From NCBI GenBank assembly GCA_900314635.1, contig OMVY01000012.1, positions 1 to 53,042 of the forward strand: 53,042 nt of DNA, read 5' to 3'. Origin of the DNA: an uncultured Methanobrevibacter sp. Lineage in GTDB: Archaea > Methanobacteriota > Methanobacteria > Methanobacteriales > Methanobacteriaceae. The position numbers were made by a program, and so were the translations under genes. This document shows, piece after piece, positions 26,412 through 34,373 of this stretch. Position 1 is the stretch's first letter; each line of letters starts with the position of its first letter. A model generated the notes under the pieces. That model saw only the letters and a program-made list of their open reading frames with translations. It ran no database searches and had not been told where the DNA came from.

Positions 26412-26870
26412 ATGTTATTTAATAGGATATTCAGGGAAGATAGAGCCCAATTGTCTTTGGAGTACATATTGATTGCAATGATGTCAATATTGCTCATAAC
26501 TCTCGTATCCATTCCAATTCTAGGCTTAAGCATTGATTATTCCTTTGATGTTGTGGATTCTCTGAATGCCAAAACTGAATTAAGCAAGATAACTGAAGGA
26601 ATAGATTTCTGCTATAATTCAGGCAAAGGATCTAAAAAGATAGTTTTAATTGATTTAAATAATGATTTGGAAATTAATCTATTGAATAACAACTCAAAAG
26701 GACTGGCCGTTGTTGATTTGGATTTGTCCAATAATGATTCTAAAACTATTTATCAGTCTTTTGACTGTCCGTTATTGAATGAAAATATTGTATTGTCCAA
26801 GGGTTTTAATAAGGTCCTCATAGAATGGAGTGATGAGAGCGGTTTAATTGAGGTATCAAAGATTAATTGA
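26412..26870 (+). CDS. Class III signal-peptide pilin-like protein
   Basis: FREDRAQLSLEYILIAMMSI is a class III archaeal signal peptide: basic residues, a Gln at the cleavage site and the QxSxEYxxL start of the mature hydrophobic helix. The mature part is a short Asn/Asp-rich beta-looking domain with one Cys pair (FCYNSG, SFDCPL). It would be processed by the prepilin peptidase encoded just upstream and assembled or anchored at the membrane. GGTTAT precedes the ATG at 26412; the earlier GTG frame is less likely. Confidence 0.78.
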   Translation: MLFNRIFREDRAQLSLEYILIAMMSILLITLVSIPILGLSIDYSFDVVDSLNAKTELSKITEGIDFCYNSGKGSKKIVLIDLNNDLEINLLNNNSKGLAVVDLDLSNNDSKTIYQSFDCPLLNENIVLSKGFNKVLIEWSDESGLIEVSKIN

Positions 26871-27058
26871 TGTTCTTATTGGGTCATTCAGGATTGATTT
26901 ATATTGCAATTGAGCATATTGGATTAATTTATTTTACAATAGTTTATTTAGGATTAATTTATTTTTCAATAAACTATCTAGGATTAATTTATTTTACATT
27001 TGTAATATCTAAGCTTAATCAAGCATTAATTGGATATACTGGCTTTTATTTCAATTAA
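26870..27058 (+). CDS. Small hydrophobic protein of ten-residue repeats
   Basis: The ATG overlaps the pilin-like gene's stop codon (TGATG), suggesting coupling. The product is about 62 residues with four ten-residue repeats of the type GLIYFTIVYL, encoded by four exact 30-bp units at 26891-27010. It would be one or two membrane segments. Preservation of a codon-multiple period and the stop-start overlap favour expression, but a non-coding minisatellite that happens to be open cannot be excluded. Confidence 0.4.
   Translation: MFLLGHSGLIYIAIEHIGLIYFTIVYLGLIYFSINYLGLIYFTFVISKLNQALIGYTGFYFN
26891..27010. repeat. Four 30-bp tandem repeats
   Basis: Units start at 26891, 26921, 26951 and 26981, each beginning GGATTGATTT or GGATTAATTT. 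The period is exactly 30, a multiple of three, and lies within the small hydrophobic frame. Confidence 0.85.
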
Positions 27059-27400
27059 TTTATTTTTTGATTATTTTGTTCATTATTATTATGAATTTTT
27101 ATATCATTCATTTATTTTTTTAATTTTTTTATAAACAAATTTTGTTCTATATTTGGCTTACTATTCCATTTTCAAAAACTTTATATTTAAAAAATTTTAA
27201 TAGTATATATTGTACTTAAAATTCCTAATTTTAATTTTATTTTAAAAAAATTCTTTTAAAATTAATAATTAATATTAATTTATTTTTTAAGTCATTATTA
27301 AATAATTTTATAAGGTGTTTTTTATTTTAAAGACATTTTATTAATTATAATGTATTTTTACTAAAATATTGATGTTATTTTTAAAAAAGAGTTGATTTAG
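27059..27400. other. AT-rich intergenic region
   Basis: Long T and A runs with no gene. TTTATATTTAAAAAATTTTA at about 27180 is TATA-like but 200 bases from the next start. Confidence 0.35.
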
Positions 27401-28201
27401 ATGGATATTTTCACTGCAATTATTTATATAATCCTATTCATTATAATAATGGCAATTGCATTTTCCATGGGAGTCACTTCTCCTTTAGTTGGAAAGCGGG
27501 AAGTGGCCTATATTATTGCAATTGGTTTTGTCCTTGGTGGAATCGGCGGATATTTCTTTATAGAGCCTATTTATGAAGAAGTGCCATATGCTATTGGAAA
27601 CGTGCAAGGGCTCTTTACATTGGACAATGAAGTGATAAACTTGAATATTCCTTCTACTTCAAACATCAGTACGATAACATCTAAAATTCTAGATAAGAAT
27701 GGAGTTAATTCAGTAAGCACTAATGGTTTCGAGTTGAAGACAAGCAATATGAATGGAGAGCTGCAAAACACAGTAAGTTCTTATTTGAATAATGATACGA
27801 CAATTAAAAACTTCACTATTACCAATAATACCATTACAGTGGATCTGGCGAATGATGAAAGTTCCACATCTACTTTAGGTTCTCTTGTAACCTGGCTGTC
27901 ACAGAATGGAGTTGTATCAGAATTTGCATTTGTCCATATTCAAGTCAAAGTCAATGCAAATGATGTTGTTGAGATAAAAGAGGATCTTAAAGATAATGGT
28001 TATACTGTAATGTCTGTTGAAGGACCTGTCCAAGATACTATCAGGTTTTTTAAAGTCAATTCAATTCCAACATTGGGAATAATCTTTATTTCAGGAATAA
28101 TAGGTATTATAGTGGCAGTTGCAGGAATATATGTTGAACCTGTAACTAATTTCTTCAGACGTTTTAGAAAACCTAAAGACAATGGACGTCGTCGATATTG
28201 A
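27401..28201 (+). CDS. Membrane protein of unknown function
   Basis: N-terminal hydrophobic segments (about residues 5-25 and 35-55) and a C-terminal one (about 225-245) flank a roughly 165-residue soluble domain. That domain appears to have two similar halves, each with a beta-strand/helix pattern (STITSKILDKNGVNSVSTN and STLGSLVTWLSQNGVVSEF). The tail RRFRKPKDNGRRRY is basic and likely cytosolic. I do not recognise the family. It is near the pilin-like locus but separated by 340 bases. A GTTGATTT site precedes the ATG. Confidence 0.65.
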   Translation: MDIFTAIIYIILFIIIMAIAFSMGVTSPLVGKREVAYIIAIGFVLGGIGGYFFIEPIYEEVPYAIGNVQGLFTLDNEVINLNIPSTSNISTITSKILDKNGVNSVSTNGFELKTSNMNGELQNTVSSYLNNDTTIKNFTITNNTITVDLANDESSTSTLGSLVTWLSQNGVVSEFAFVHIQVKVNANDVVEIKEDLKDNGYTVMSVEGPVQDTIRFFKVNSIPTLGIIFISGIIGIIVAVAGIYVEPVTNFFRRFRKPKDNGRRRY

Positions 28202-28381
28202 GTTTAAATAATTTTAAACTCTTTTTACTTTTTTTTTTTAATATGATTTTTATTTTTCTATTTTAACAGATAATGCATTATTTTATTAAGTCTTAATCAC
28301 AAATTACTATTTAGTTTTTATTTTAACTAGCAATTTTTAATCACAAATTAATATTTTAAAAATATCTTACAGGTTTTAAAA

Positions 28382-29062
28382 ATGAATTCTGCAGTTTTGT
28401 TTTCAGGTGGAAAGGACAGCGTAATGGCATTATATCATGCCTTGAATAATGGAGATGATGTCAAGTATCTTCTTTCAATGAAATCTGAAAATGATGAGTC
28501 CTATATGTTTCATGTGCCTAATATCCATTTAACTGACCTGCAGGCGGAAGCCATTGGAATTCCTCTACTTGAGGCCAGAACCAAAGGAATAAAGGAAGAG
28601 GAGCTGGACGATCTGCTTGATGCCTTCAAGAAATTGAAGGATTTGGGAGTTGAAGCCATTTATACTGGAGCATTGTACTCCGAGTATCAAAAATCAAGAA
28701 TTGAGCGATTGGCAGGTGAAGTCGGCATTCAGGTAATTTCCCCATACTGGCATGTTGATGTTGAGGAATACATGAATCTGGTTATTGACAGCGGTTTCAC
28801 AGTAATACTTAGCGGAGTTGCAGCATACGGCCTTGATGAGAAATGGCTGGGCAGGGTCATTGACAGAAAGGCTCTTGCAGAGCTTATAAAATTAAGTGAA
28901 AAGACTTATATAAACGTAGCTTTTGAAGGTGGAGAAGCTGAAACACTTGTAATTGATGGACCCATATTTAAAAGAAGAATTGAGATTCTGGATGCTGAAA
29001 TTGATTGGGATGTAAGCAGTGGAACTTACAACATACTTGACGCCTGCTTGGTTGATAAGTAA
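28382..29062 (+). CDS. dph6: Diphthine--ammonia ligase (Dph6)
   Basis: The ATP-PP loop FSGGKDSVMALYHAL is at the N-terminus, followed by EARTKGIKEEELDDL and GVEAIYTGALYSEYQKSRIE, ISPYWHVD and AFEGGEAETLV. This is the Dph6/DUF71 pattern that converts diphthine to diphthamide on elongation factor 2 using ATP and ammonia. At 226 residues it is full archaeal length. AGGTTTT precedes the ATG. It is a housekeeping gene and supports an archaeal host. Confidence 0.92.
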   Translation: MNSAVLFSGGKDSVMALYHALNNGDDVKYLLSMKSENDESYMFHVPNIHLTDLQAEAIGIPLLEARTKGIKEEELDDLLDAFKKLKDLGVEAIYTGALYSEYQKSRIERLAGEVGIQVISPYWHVDVEEYMNLVIDSGFTVILSGVAAYGLDEKWLGRVIDRKALAELIKLSEKTYINVAFEGGEAETLVIDGPIFKRRIEILDAEIDWDVSSGTYNILDACLVDK

Positions 29063-29247
29063 TTCTAACTTTTTTTTAAATTTCATGTTTTAATCAATGG
29101 TTATTCATGGTGTTAAATAAATTTGATGATTTATAGTGTTTTTTATTAATTAATGATTTAATTGATGATTTATAGTGTTTTTTTATTAATTAAAGAGTTA
29201 TAGTCTTTTTAAATAAAATTAAAGAATGTAACCTAAATGGAAAATAG

Positions 29248-29949
29248 TCAATAATAACTTTTTATTTCAGATTTGGTTATTACCGGCGATACATTTCTAG
29301 TATTTGAAAATGCATTTTCCATTATTCTTTTGTTTTTTCTCTTAGGATATTCCAGTTTTTTTCTCTCATCTTTTATGCTTGCCTCCAGTCTTTTTATCTC
29401 ATCCTTCATAGATTCCACTTTATTCTCCTCTTTCAATAGAAAGTCATAATCCTTATTCATGATCTTATATGCTGAATATTCGGATGTTCTGTTGAATGTG
29501 TTTGTATAATTTATTTCATCATTCAAGCCTGCTAGCTTGTAAGGCATGTCATTGCATGAGTACTTGTATATCTCTGTGGCATTGAAATTGCTTAAATTAT
29601 AGATTGCACTGTTTATGACTTCCAGTTCCTTTAAACTAAAATTCACATTAGGTATTTTTGTAATATAATATCTGTTGAGGGTTGTATTATAATACTCTTC
29701 TTTTCTGTGAAAAACGCAGTCCTTCTTGACCAGTTCTTCAGTTATTTCCTTGAAATGTTCAGGTTCTATTCCCTTTTTGGTTTTAAAGTATTTTTCATTG
29801 GTCAGGGACTTTTGATAAAGTTCATAGTAGTTGAAATCTATAAAATAGAGAAGATTGGAAAGCACGGTTTTTCCAATGTGCCTTTTATCACAACATGCGC
29901 ATATCATGTATGCAAGAAGTTTTGTGTATTTGTCTCTTTTAAAAGTCAT
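29248..29949 (-). CDS. Panacea/SocA-like (DUF4065) protein
   Basis: Residues KTVLSNLLYFIDFNYYELYQ and KSLTNEKYFKTKKGIEPEHF match the Panacea (SocA-like, DUF4065) domain, which serves as an antitoxin chaperone in several toxin-antitoxin systems. The C-terminus is a charged coiled coil (ESMKDEIKRLEASIKDERKK) and a basic tail. No adjacent toxin-sized gene exists: about 185 bases and 630 bases of non-coding DNA flank it. It may be an orphan antitoxin or a family member with another role. Confidence 0.65.
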   Translation of the reverse strand: MTFKRDKYTKLLAYMICACCDKRHIGKTVLSNLLYFIDFNYYELYQKSLTNEKYFKTKKGIEPEHFKEITEELVKKDCVFHRKEEYYNTTLNRYYITKIPNVNFSLKELEVINSAIYNLSNFNATEIYKYSCNDMPYKLAGLNDEINYTNTFNRTSEYSAYKIMNKDYDFLLKEENKVESMKDEIKRLEASIKDERKKLEYPKRKNKRIMENAFSNTRNVSPVITKSEIKSYY

Positions 29950-30129
29950 TTGATCCCCCAGCGGTTTATAGCTTTTTAATAATAACCAATGACTTTTATT
30001 AAAGAATTAAGAATTTTTATTTCTTACAAATTAAACCATATAAAATAAGATGATTAATTGAATTAATCATTATTTTATTATTGGATAATATGGTATTTTA
30101 AATAAAAGCAAGAGCATTTGAAAACTAAT
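29950..30129. other. AT-rich intergenic stretch upstream of the Panacea-like gene
   Basis: No coding frame. The region upstream of the minus-strand start contains TTATTATTGG and AT runs that could carry its promoter, but no single TATA box stands out. Confidence 0.3.
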
Positions 30130-30380
30130 ATTTTTTTTGTTTTTTTAATGAATTTTTCTAAATCAGTTATTTTTTGTTTTTTTAATGAATTTTTCTAAAT
30201 CAGTTATTTTTTGTTTTTTTTAATGATTTTTTCTAAATCAGTTATTTTTTGTTTTTTTTAATGATTTTTTCTAAATCAGTTATTTTTTGTTTTTTTTAAT
30301 GATTTTTTCTTAAAATGGTATTTTTTTAATGATTTTTTTCTTAAGCAGTTATTTTTTTTGTTTTTTAATGAACTTTTCTA
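30130..30380. repeat. T-rich tandem repeat, five to six units of 37-38 bp
   Basis: Units with CAGTTATTTTTTG begin at 30164, 30201, 30239, 30277 and, more degenerate, 30346. Each continues with a T7-T8 run, TTTAATGA and TTTTTCTAAAT. The first four are nearly identical. The block lies between divergent genes, so it is not just a terminator of one of them. Confidence 0.8.
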
Positions 30381-30583
30381 TTTTCTTGTTTAAACATATA
30401 TTTGAGCCATGTTAATGTATTTATACATAATTAAAATTTGGAATATTATCCTACAAAAATATCAAAATGTATAAATATACTAAAAAACAGATTTAAGTAT
30501 ACCTAATAAAATTGAAAATTATTATTTTCTAAAATAATAATTCGAAAATTTTGACATAGAAATATACACATGAAGGAATTATT

Positions 30584-31360
30584 ATGGCTAAAAAAGACTA
30601 TTTTGACTTAACTGATCAAGTTGCAGTAATTACCGGAGCTTCCTCTGGTATTGGTTACCAAATCGCAAAAGCTTTAGCAAACCAAGGTGCTAAATTAGCA
30701 TTATTTGCTAGAAGAGAAGAAAGATTAATCGCAAACAAAAAAGAAATCGAAGACGAATACGGCGTAGAAGTAATGTACTGCGTTACTGACGTAACCGATT
30801 ACGACAATGTTGCTGCATCTGTTCAAGCAGTAGTTGACAAATTCGGAAGAATCGACATCTTATTCAACTCCGCAGGTATGGGTGGAAACATCCCTATTTT
30901 AGACCAAACTCAAGAACAATGGGACAAACACATTGCTGTTGACCTCGGTGGTATCTACAACTGTTGTAGAGAAGTAGGTAAAGTAATGATTAAACAACAC
31001 TACGGAAGAATCATCAACGTAGGTTCCATTCACTCACGTGTAATCTTCCCTGGTGGAGGAATTTCCGCTTACTCCGCAGCTAAAGGTGGAGTAATGAACT
31101 TAACCAAAAACATTGCTGTAGAATGGGGAGAATACGGAATCACCTGTAACGCAATCGGTCCTGCAGTATTTGAAACCGAATTGACTGTAGATTCCATTGA
31201 AATGGATGGATTCATGGACTTAATTAACGCATACTGCCCATTACACAGATTAGGTAAACCTGGAGAACTCGACGGTATTGTTATTTACTTAGCATCCGAA
31301 TGTTCCAGTTTCTGTACCGGTCAATTAATCTGTATTGACGGTGGATGGACTGCTATATAA
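30584..31360 (+). CDS. SDR-family NAD(P)-dependent dehydrogenase
   Basis: A classical short-chain dehydrogenase: TGASSGIGYQIAKAL coenzyme loop, NSAGMGG for the NNAG motif, catalytic Ser before YSAAKGG (Tyr-x3-Lys), and a C-terminal CTGQLICIDGGW typical of 3-oxoacyl or sugar/gluconate dehydrogenases. The substrate is unknown. Its codon use differs from its neighbours, favouring C-ending Ile, Asn and Asp codons and GGT for Gly, the pattern of a highly expressed gene. GAAGGAATTATT precedes the ATG. Monocistronic. Confidence 0.9.
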   Translation: MAKKDYFDLTDQVAVITGASSGIGYQIAKALANQGAKLALFARREERLIANKKEIEDEYGVEVMYCVTDVTDYDNVAASVQAVVDKFGRIDILFNSAGMGGNIPILDQTQEQWDKHIAVDLGGIYNCCREVGKVMIKQHYGRIINVGSIHSRVIFPGGGISAYSAAKGGVMNLTKNIAVEWGEYGITCNAIGPAVFETELTVDSIEMDGFMDLINAYCPLHRLGKPGELDGIVIYLASECSSFCTGQLICIDGGWTAI

Positions 31361-31539
31361 TTTTGGTCTTAGAACACATTTGAATCAAGGGGATAATTTT
31401 ATTATCTCCTTTTTTTATTCTCGAAAATGATAGTTTTATTTTATACGAATTAAACTCTTTTTTTATTAGAAACTCTCTTTTTTTTAATTTAAACCATGTT
31501 TTAATAAGTGCAATTTAAATCACTGTTTTTAAAATGCAT

Positions 31540-31672
31540 TAAAAATTCTCTTTTTATGTTTTATTGGTTTAAAATAAGTAGGATTAGAAACTCTATTTTT
31601 ATGTTTTTATTGCTTTAAATAAGTAGGATTAGAAACTCTATTTTTATGTTTAATTGCTTTAAAATAAGTGAT
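31540..31672. repeat. T-rich tandem repeat, three units of about 44 bp
   Basis: Three units around AGAAACTCTATTTTTATG start near 31548, 31591 and 31636 between the convergent SDR and transporter genes. They probably act as termination signals for one or both. Confidence 0.7.
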
Positions 31673-31750
31673 TAAGAAAAATTATAAAAAATAATAAAAA
31701 AAGAAAAGAATTAATTTAAATTCTTTAAAAGAATTTAAATAATTCCATAA

Positions 31751-32395
31751 TTAAGCAGGAGCTCCTTTTTCAGCCCAGCTTACTACTTTTCCAGTAAATG
31801 GTTGAGCGATTACAATCCAAACCAGACTGATGAGCCAGTGGGTGATAATCATGATTGCAATTTCCCAAACAGGGAAAACAAACAGGAATGCAAGTCCGAT
31901 AAATACGATGTTATCGACTAATTCACCAGTACCAATAGCTATAAGGTTCATTACATTGGAGTAGGAACCACTGCGGTTTACAATAGTAGTCAGTCTAGCA
32001 TTTACCCAGTTACCCATCAAGTAGCTGATATATGAAGCAATTAATATTCTAGGGGTTTGAGTAAATACGAATTGCAGTGCTGAATCTCCAGTATAGTTTG
32101 CAGGAGATGGCAGGAACAATATCAATGTGGTCATACAAACAAATAAAACATCAACAGCAATACCTAAAATCAATGTTCTGTGTGCTGTCTTTTCACCATA
32201 TACCTTGGTAATTACATTGGTTAAAACATATACCAAAGGATAAATCAATACTCCCGCAGGAGTTTCCATACCCAGGAAGTTAATATTAATGATTTTAACA
32301 GTAATCAAGTTGGCAATAGTAAAAGCCATACAGAAAAATGCTGTGATGATCACCCTTTTTTCGGTAAAATCAAAATCTAAATCCATTTTATCCAT
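31751..32395 (-). CDS. yhhQ: VUT-family queuosine/archaeosine-precursor transporter
   Basis: Six or so hydrophobic segments with the YhhQ/DUF165 pattern: FFCMAFTIANLITVKIININ, PAGVLIYPLVYVLTNVITKV-YGE, and GTGELVDNIVFIGLAFL. Family members import preQ0/preQ1-type 7-deazaguanines used for queuosine in bacteria; in archaea the likely product is archaeosine. A TTG-started frame extends five codons upstream, but AAGGA lies there, so an ATG at 32395 or 32386 is preferred. The upstream region carries repeated TTGTTA...TAACAA sites. Confidence 0.88.
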   Translation of the reverse strand: MDKMDLDFDFTEKRVIITAFFCMAFTIANLITVKIININFLGMETPAGVLIYPLVYVLTNVITKVYGEKTAHRTLILGIAVDVLFVCMTTLILFLPSPANYTGDSALQFVFTQTPRILIASYISYLMGNWVNARLTTIVNRSGSYSNVMNLIAIGTGELVDNIVFIGLAFLFVFPVWEIAIMIITHWLISLVWIVIAQPFTGKVVSWAEKGAPA

Positions 32396-32414
32396 ATTCC
32401 TTAATTTCAATGAA

Positions 32415-32547
32415 TTGTTACTTTAAAATTATAATTTATAAAATTACAGTAACTTATTTGTTAATTTTAAAATAACAATTTATTTTTAATCCTTTTAATA
32501 AAATAATAAGTATTATTTAGTATTTTCTTGTTAGTTTAAATTAACAA
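32415..32547 (-). promoter_or_regulatory. Three TTGTTA-N8/9-TAACAA inverted repeats, putative operators
   Basis: Perfect arms occur at 32458-32478 (TTGTTA, nine bases, TAACAA) and 32528-32547 (eight bases between arms), both with a TTTAAA core. A decayed copy is at 32415-32435 overlapping the transporter's TATA-like box. Their position upstream of the minus-strand transporter start suggests a dimeric repressor or activator. Confidence 0.5.
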
Positions 32548-32829
32548 TTTAATTTTAATATTTAATGCTTAATAAACGTTTGTACGATTGTGTTGTAAAA
32601 AAGTAAAATAAATTGAATTTTTAATTTTCATAAAATTGGGAAACAGCATTATTTATAAAAATATATAAAGATTAAAAAATAAACTAGTTACAGGAAATAG
32701 TTGGTTTTTGAATTAAACAATTTAATTTATTAAATTAAATATATGATTAATTATTTTTATTTAGCACTGGATTCTTATAATTATATTGTCCAGTATTCTT
32801 ATTATCTTAATTATTTAAGGGATGTTTGC
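32548..32829 (+). other. Divergent intergenic region with TATA box for the kinase-like gene
   Basis: TTTATAAAAATATATAAAG at about 32651-32669 is a strong TATA box on the plus strand. Transcription would begin near 32695, giving a leader of about 130 bases before the kinase-like ATG; the apparent upstream 29-codon extension lies in this leader. Confidence 0.45.
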
Positions 32830-33405
32830 ATGAAAAGGTTTATTGCTGTAGATGGAGTGGATGGTTCAGGCAAGGATACACAAGCCAAGCTTATCAAGGA
32901 AAAATATGAAAAGGAAGGAACTGTTGTGGTACGTTCCCATCCGACTTCAGATAATTTCTTTGGACGAACTTCAAAGTCTTGCCTTCAAAAGGAAGGAAAG
33001 CTTAATTTCATAATAGCTACCCTGTGCTATGGCGCTGATGCAATCAGATCTGTAATAAAATATTACAACAAGGCAGATACTGTAATTCTGGTGAGGTACA
33101 CATTAGCTGTCAGTTATCTCCCTCCTATTGTGGGACTGCCTCTCTACAAGCTTGTATGCTTTGCTCTTCCCGTATCAGACTACATGTTCTACCTTGACAT
33201 ATCTCCTGAAGAGTCACTAAGACGTGTTAAAAGCCGAGGGGAGGCGGAAGAGATGTTTGAAAACTATGAATCCTATGTGAAGGTTAGAAACAAGGCCCAG
33301 CCTGTTTTATACAATTGGAATGTGATTCAAGCCGATGGGACTGTTGAAGAGGTCTTCTCAAGAATAGAGACTGTTCTTGATGATCTAGACGGCCATCAGG
33401 AATAG
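32830..33405 (+). CDS. Thymidylate kinase-like NMP kinase
   Basis: MKRFIAVDGVDGSGKDTQAKL is a P-loop start like dTMP kinase, and SRGEAEEMFEN resembles its lid region. However, where dTMP kinases have an Asp-Arg-Tyr/His motif this protein has ILVRYTLAVSY, lacking the Asp, and the REPGGT segment after the P-loop is replaced by SHPTSDNFFGR. It may therefore be a divergent paralogue acting on another nucleotide or an inactive form. A GGGATGTTTGC site supports the ATG at 32830. Confidence 0.75.
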   Translation: MKRFIAVDGVDGSGKDTQAKLIKEKYEKEGTVVVRSHPTSDNFFGRTSKSCLQKEGKLNFIIATLCYGADAIRSVIKYYNKADTVILVRYTLAVSYLPPIVGLPLYKLVCFALPVSDYMFYLDISPEESLRRVKSRGEAEEMFENYESYVKVRNKAQPVLYNWNVIQADGTVEEVFSRIETVLDDLDGHQE

Positions 33406-33676
33406 TTTTTTTTAATTAAACTTTAAGCTGTTTTTTAATAATTTTAATCATTTCAAATAAAATTCAATTTCTTTTTTTCAATACCTTAAAATTTTTTAAG
33501 CGATTTTTCAGCTGTTTTTCTTTAAAAGAAGATCTTCAAATGAATTTTGTTCCATCATTGTTCATTAAAATAATGAATAACTATGTTATTGTTTAGCATT
33601 TTTAAGCATTGGCAAAATGAAATATAAAGACTTAAATAAGATAATATTAAAATATTTAATTACAAAAACACGAAGC
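33406..33676. other. AT-rich intergenic stretch
   Basis: No gene is seen. AAATATAAAGACTTAAATAA near 33620 is TATA-like and precedes the hairpin-rich region by about 50 bases. Confidence 0.35.
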
Positions 33677-33774
33677 ATGCAATCAATGATTGCATTAAGT
33701 TTTTATATGAATAAAATTTTATAAAACACGTTTTGTATGTAATGTATTTACATTAAGTCTCAATCTCTTGATTG
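33677..33774 (+). ncRNA. Three consecutive hairpins, start of a possible long non-coding RNA
   Basis: ATGCAATCA-A-TGATTGCAT (33677-33695), AATGTA-TT-TACATT (33739-33752) and CAATC-TCTT-GATTG (33761-33774) follow each other. The first two are each followed by a TTAAGT segment. Together with the 101-bp units and the terminator downstream they may form one transcript of about 450-480 bases. Confidence 0.35.
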
Positions 33775-33795
33775 ATGAATTTCTTTTTAAAAGAA

Positions 33796-34090
33796 GGGAT
33801 TAAACTCACGAGAAAATAAAATTTTAAATACAGAAATAGTTTATTATTGTTTTTCAATAATAGTAAGCGGTTAAACATATAAAAATTTTTAAGGATGGGA
33901 TTAAACCAATCTAGAATAAGATTTTATTAGCGGAAATTTGTTTATTATTGTTTATCAATAGTAATAAGCGGTTAAACATATAAAAATTTTTAAGGATGGG
34001 ATTAAACCAATCTAGAATAAGATTTTATTTAATGAAAATAGATTTTTCATCTATTTGTTTATTATTGTTTTTTCAATAATAATAAGCGTA
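33796..34090. repeat. Three tandem units of about 101 bp, each with an internal hairpin
   Basis: Units begin at 33796, 33897 and 33998, each starting GGGATTAAAC. Units 1 and 2 are exactly 101 bases and share the 3' part GCGGTTAAACATATAAAAAT. Units 2 and 3 share a 5' part of over 30 bases. Each has the stem TTATTATTG...CAATAA. The third carries an extra hairpin, AAATAGA/TCTATTT (loop TTTTTCA). There are no unique spacers, so this is not CRISPR. Confidence 0.85.
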
Positions 34091-34103
34091 GCGAACAGAT
34101 TAG

Positions 34104-34148
34104 GTTGGAGATAATATTCTCCAACTTAATATTCTATACTCTTTTTTT
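34104..34148 (+). terminator. Stem-loop plus T-run terminator
   Basis: GTTGGAGA (34104-34111) pairs perfectly with TCTCCAAC (34118-34125) around TAATAT, and a T7 run follows at 34142-34148. It closes the 33.7-34.1 kb hairpin region. Confidence 0.6.
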
Positions 34149-34373
34149 AACGATTTTATAAATAATCCTCCAGATATCTTTTTTAAAAAAATAGGTATTG
34201 GACTTTAGTCATCTTTTTTTCAAAAATGGGTTTTATACCGTAATCATCTTTAAAACGATGTTTTGACCTTTAGTCATTTTTTTAAAAATTTATAAAAATA
34301 GTTTAAATTAAATGATTCTGTTTGAAATATTAAAAAAAAGTATTGTTAAAAATATTTAAAAAAAAATAATGTT
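34149..34373. other. T-rich stretch with repeated TTTAGTCATC elements
   Basis: GACTTTAGTCATCTTTTTTT (about 34201), CCGTAATCATCTTTA and GACCTTTAGTCATTTTTTT (about 34265) are degenerate copies of one element, lying past the 3' end of the marker 8 gene. No gene is seen. Confidence 0.4.

Noticed and set aside
33796-34090. Regular repeats considered as a CRISPR array
   Set aside because: Units are 101 bases with conserved sequence throughout and no unique spacers, and no cas genes are near.
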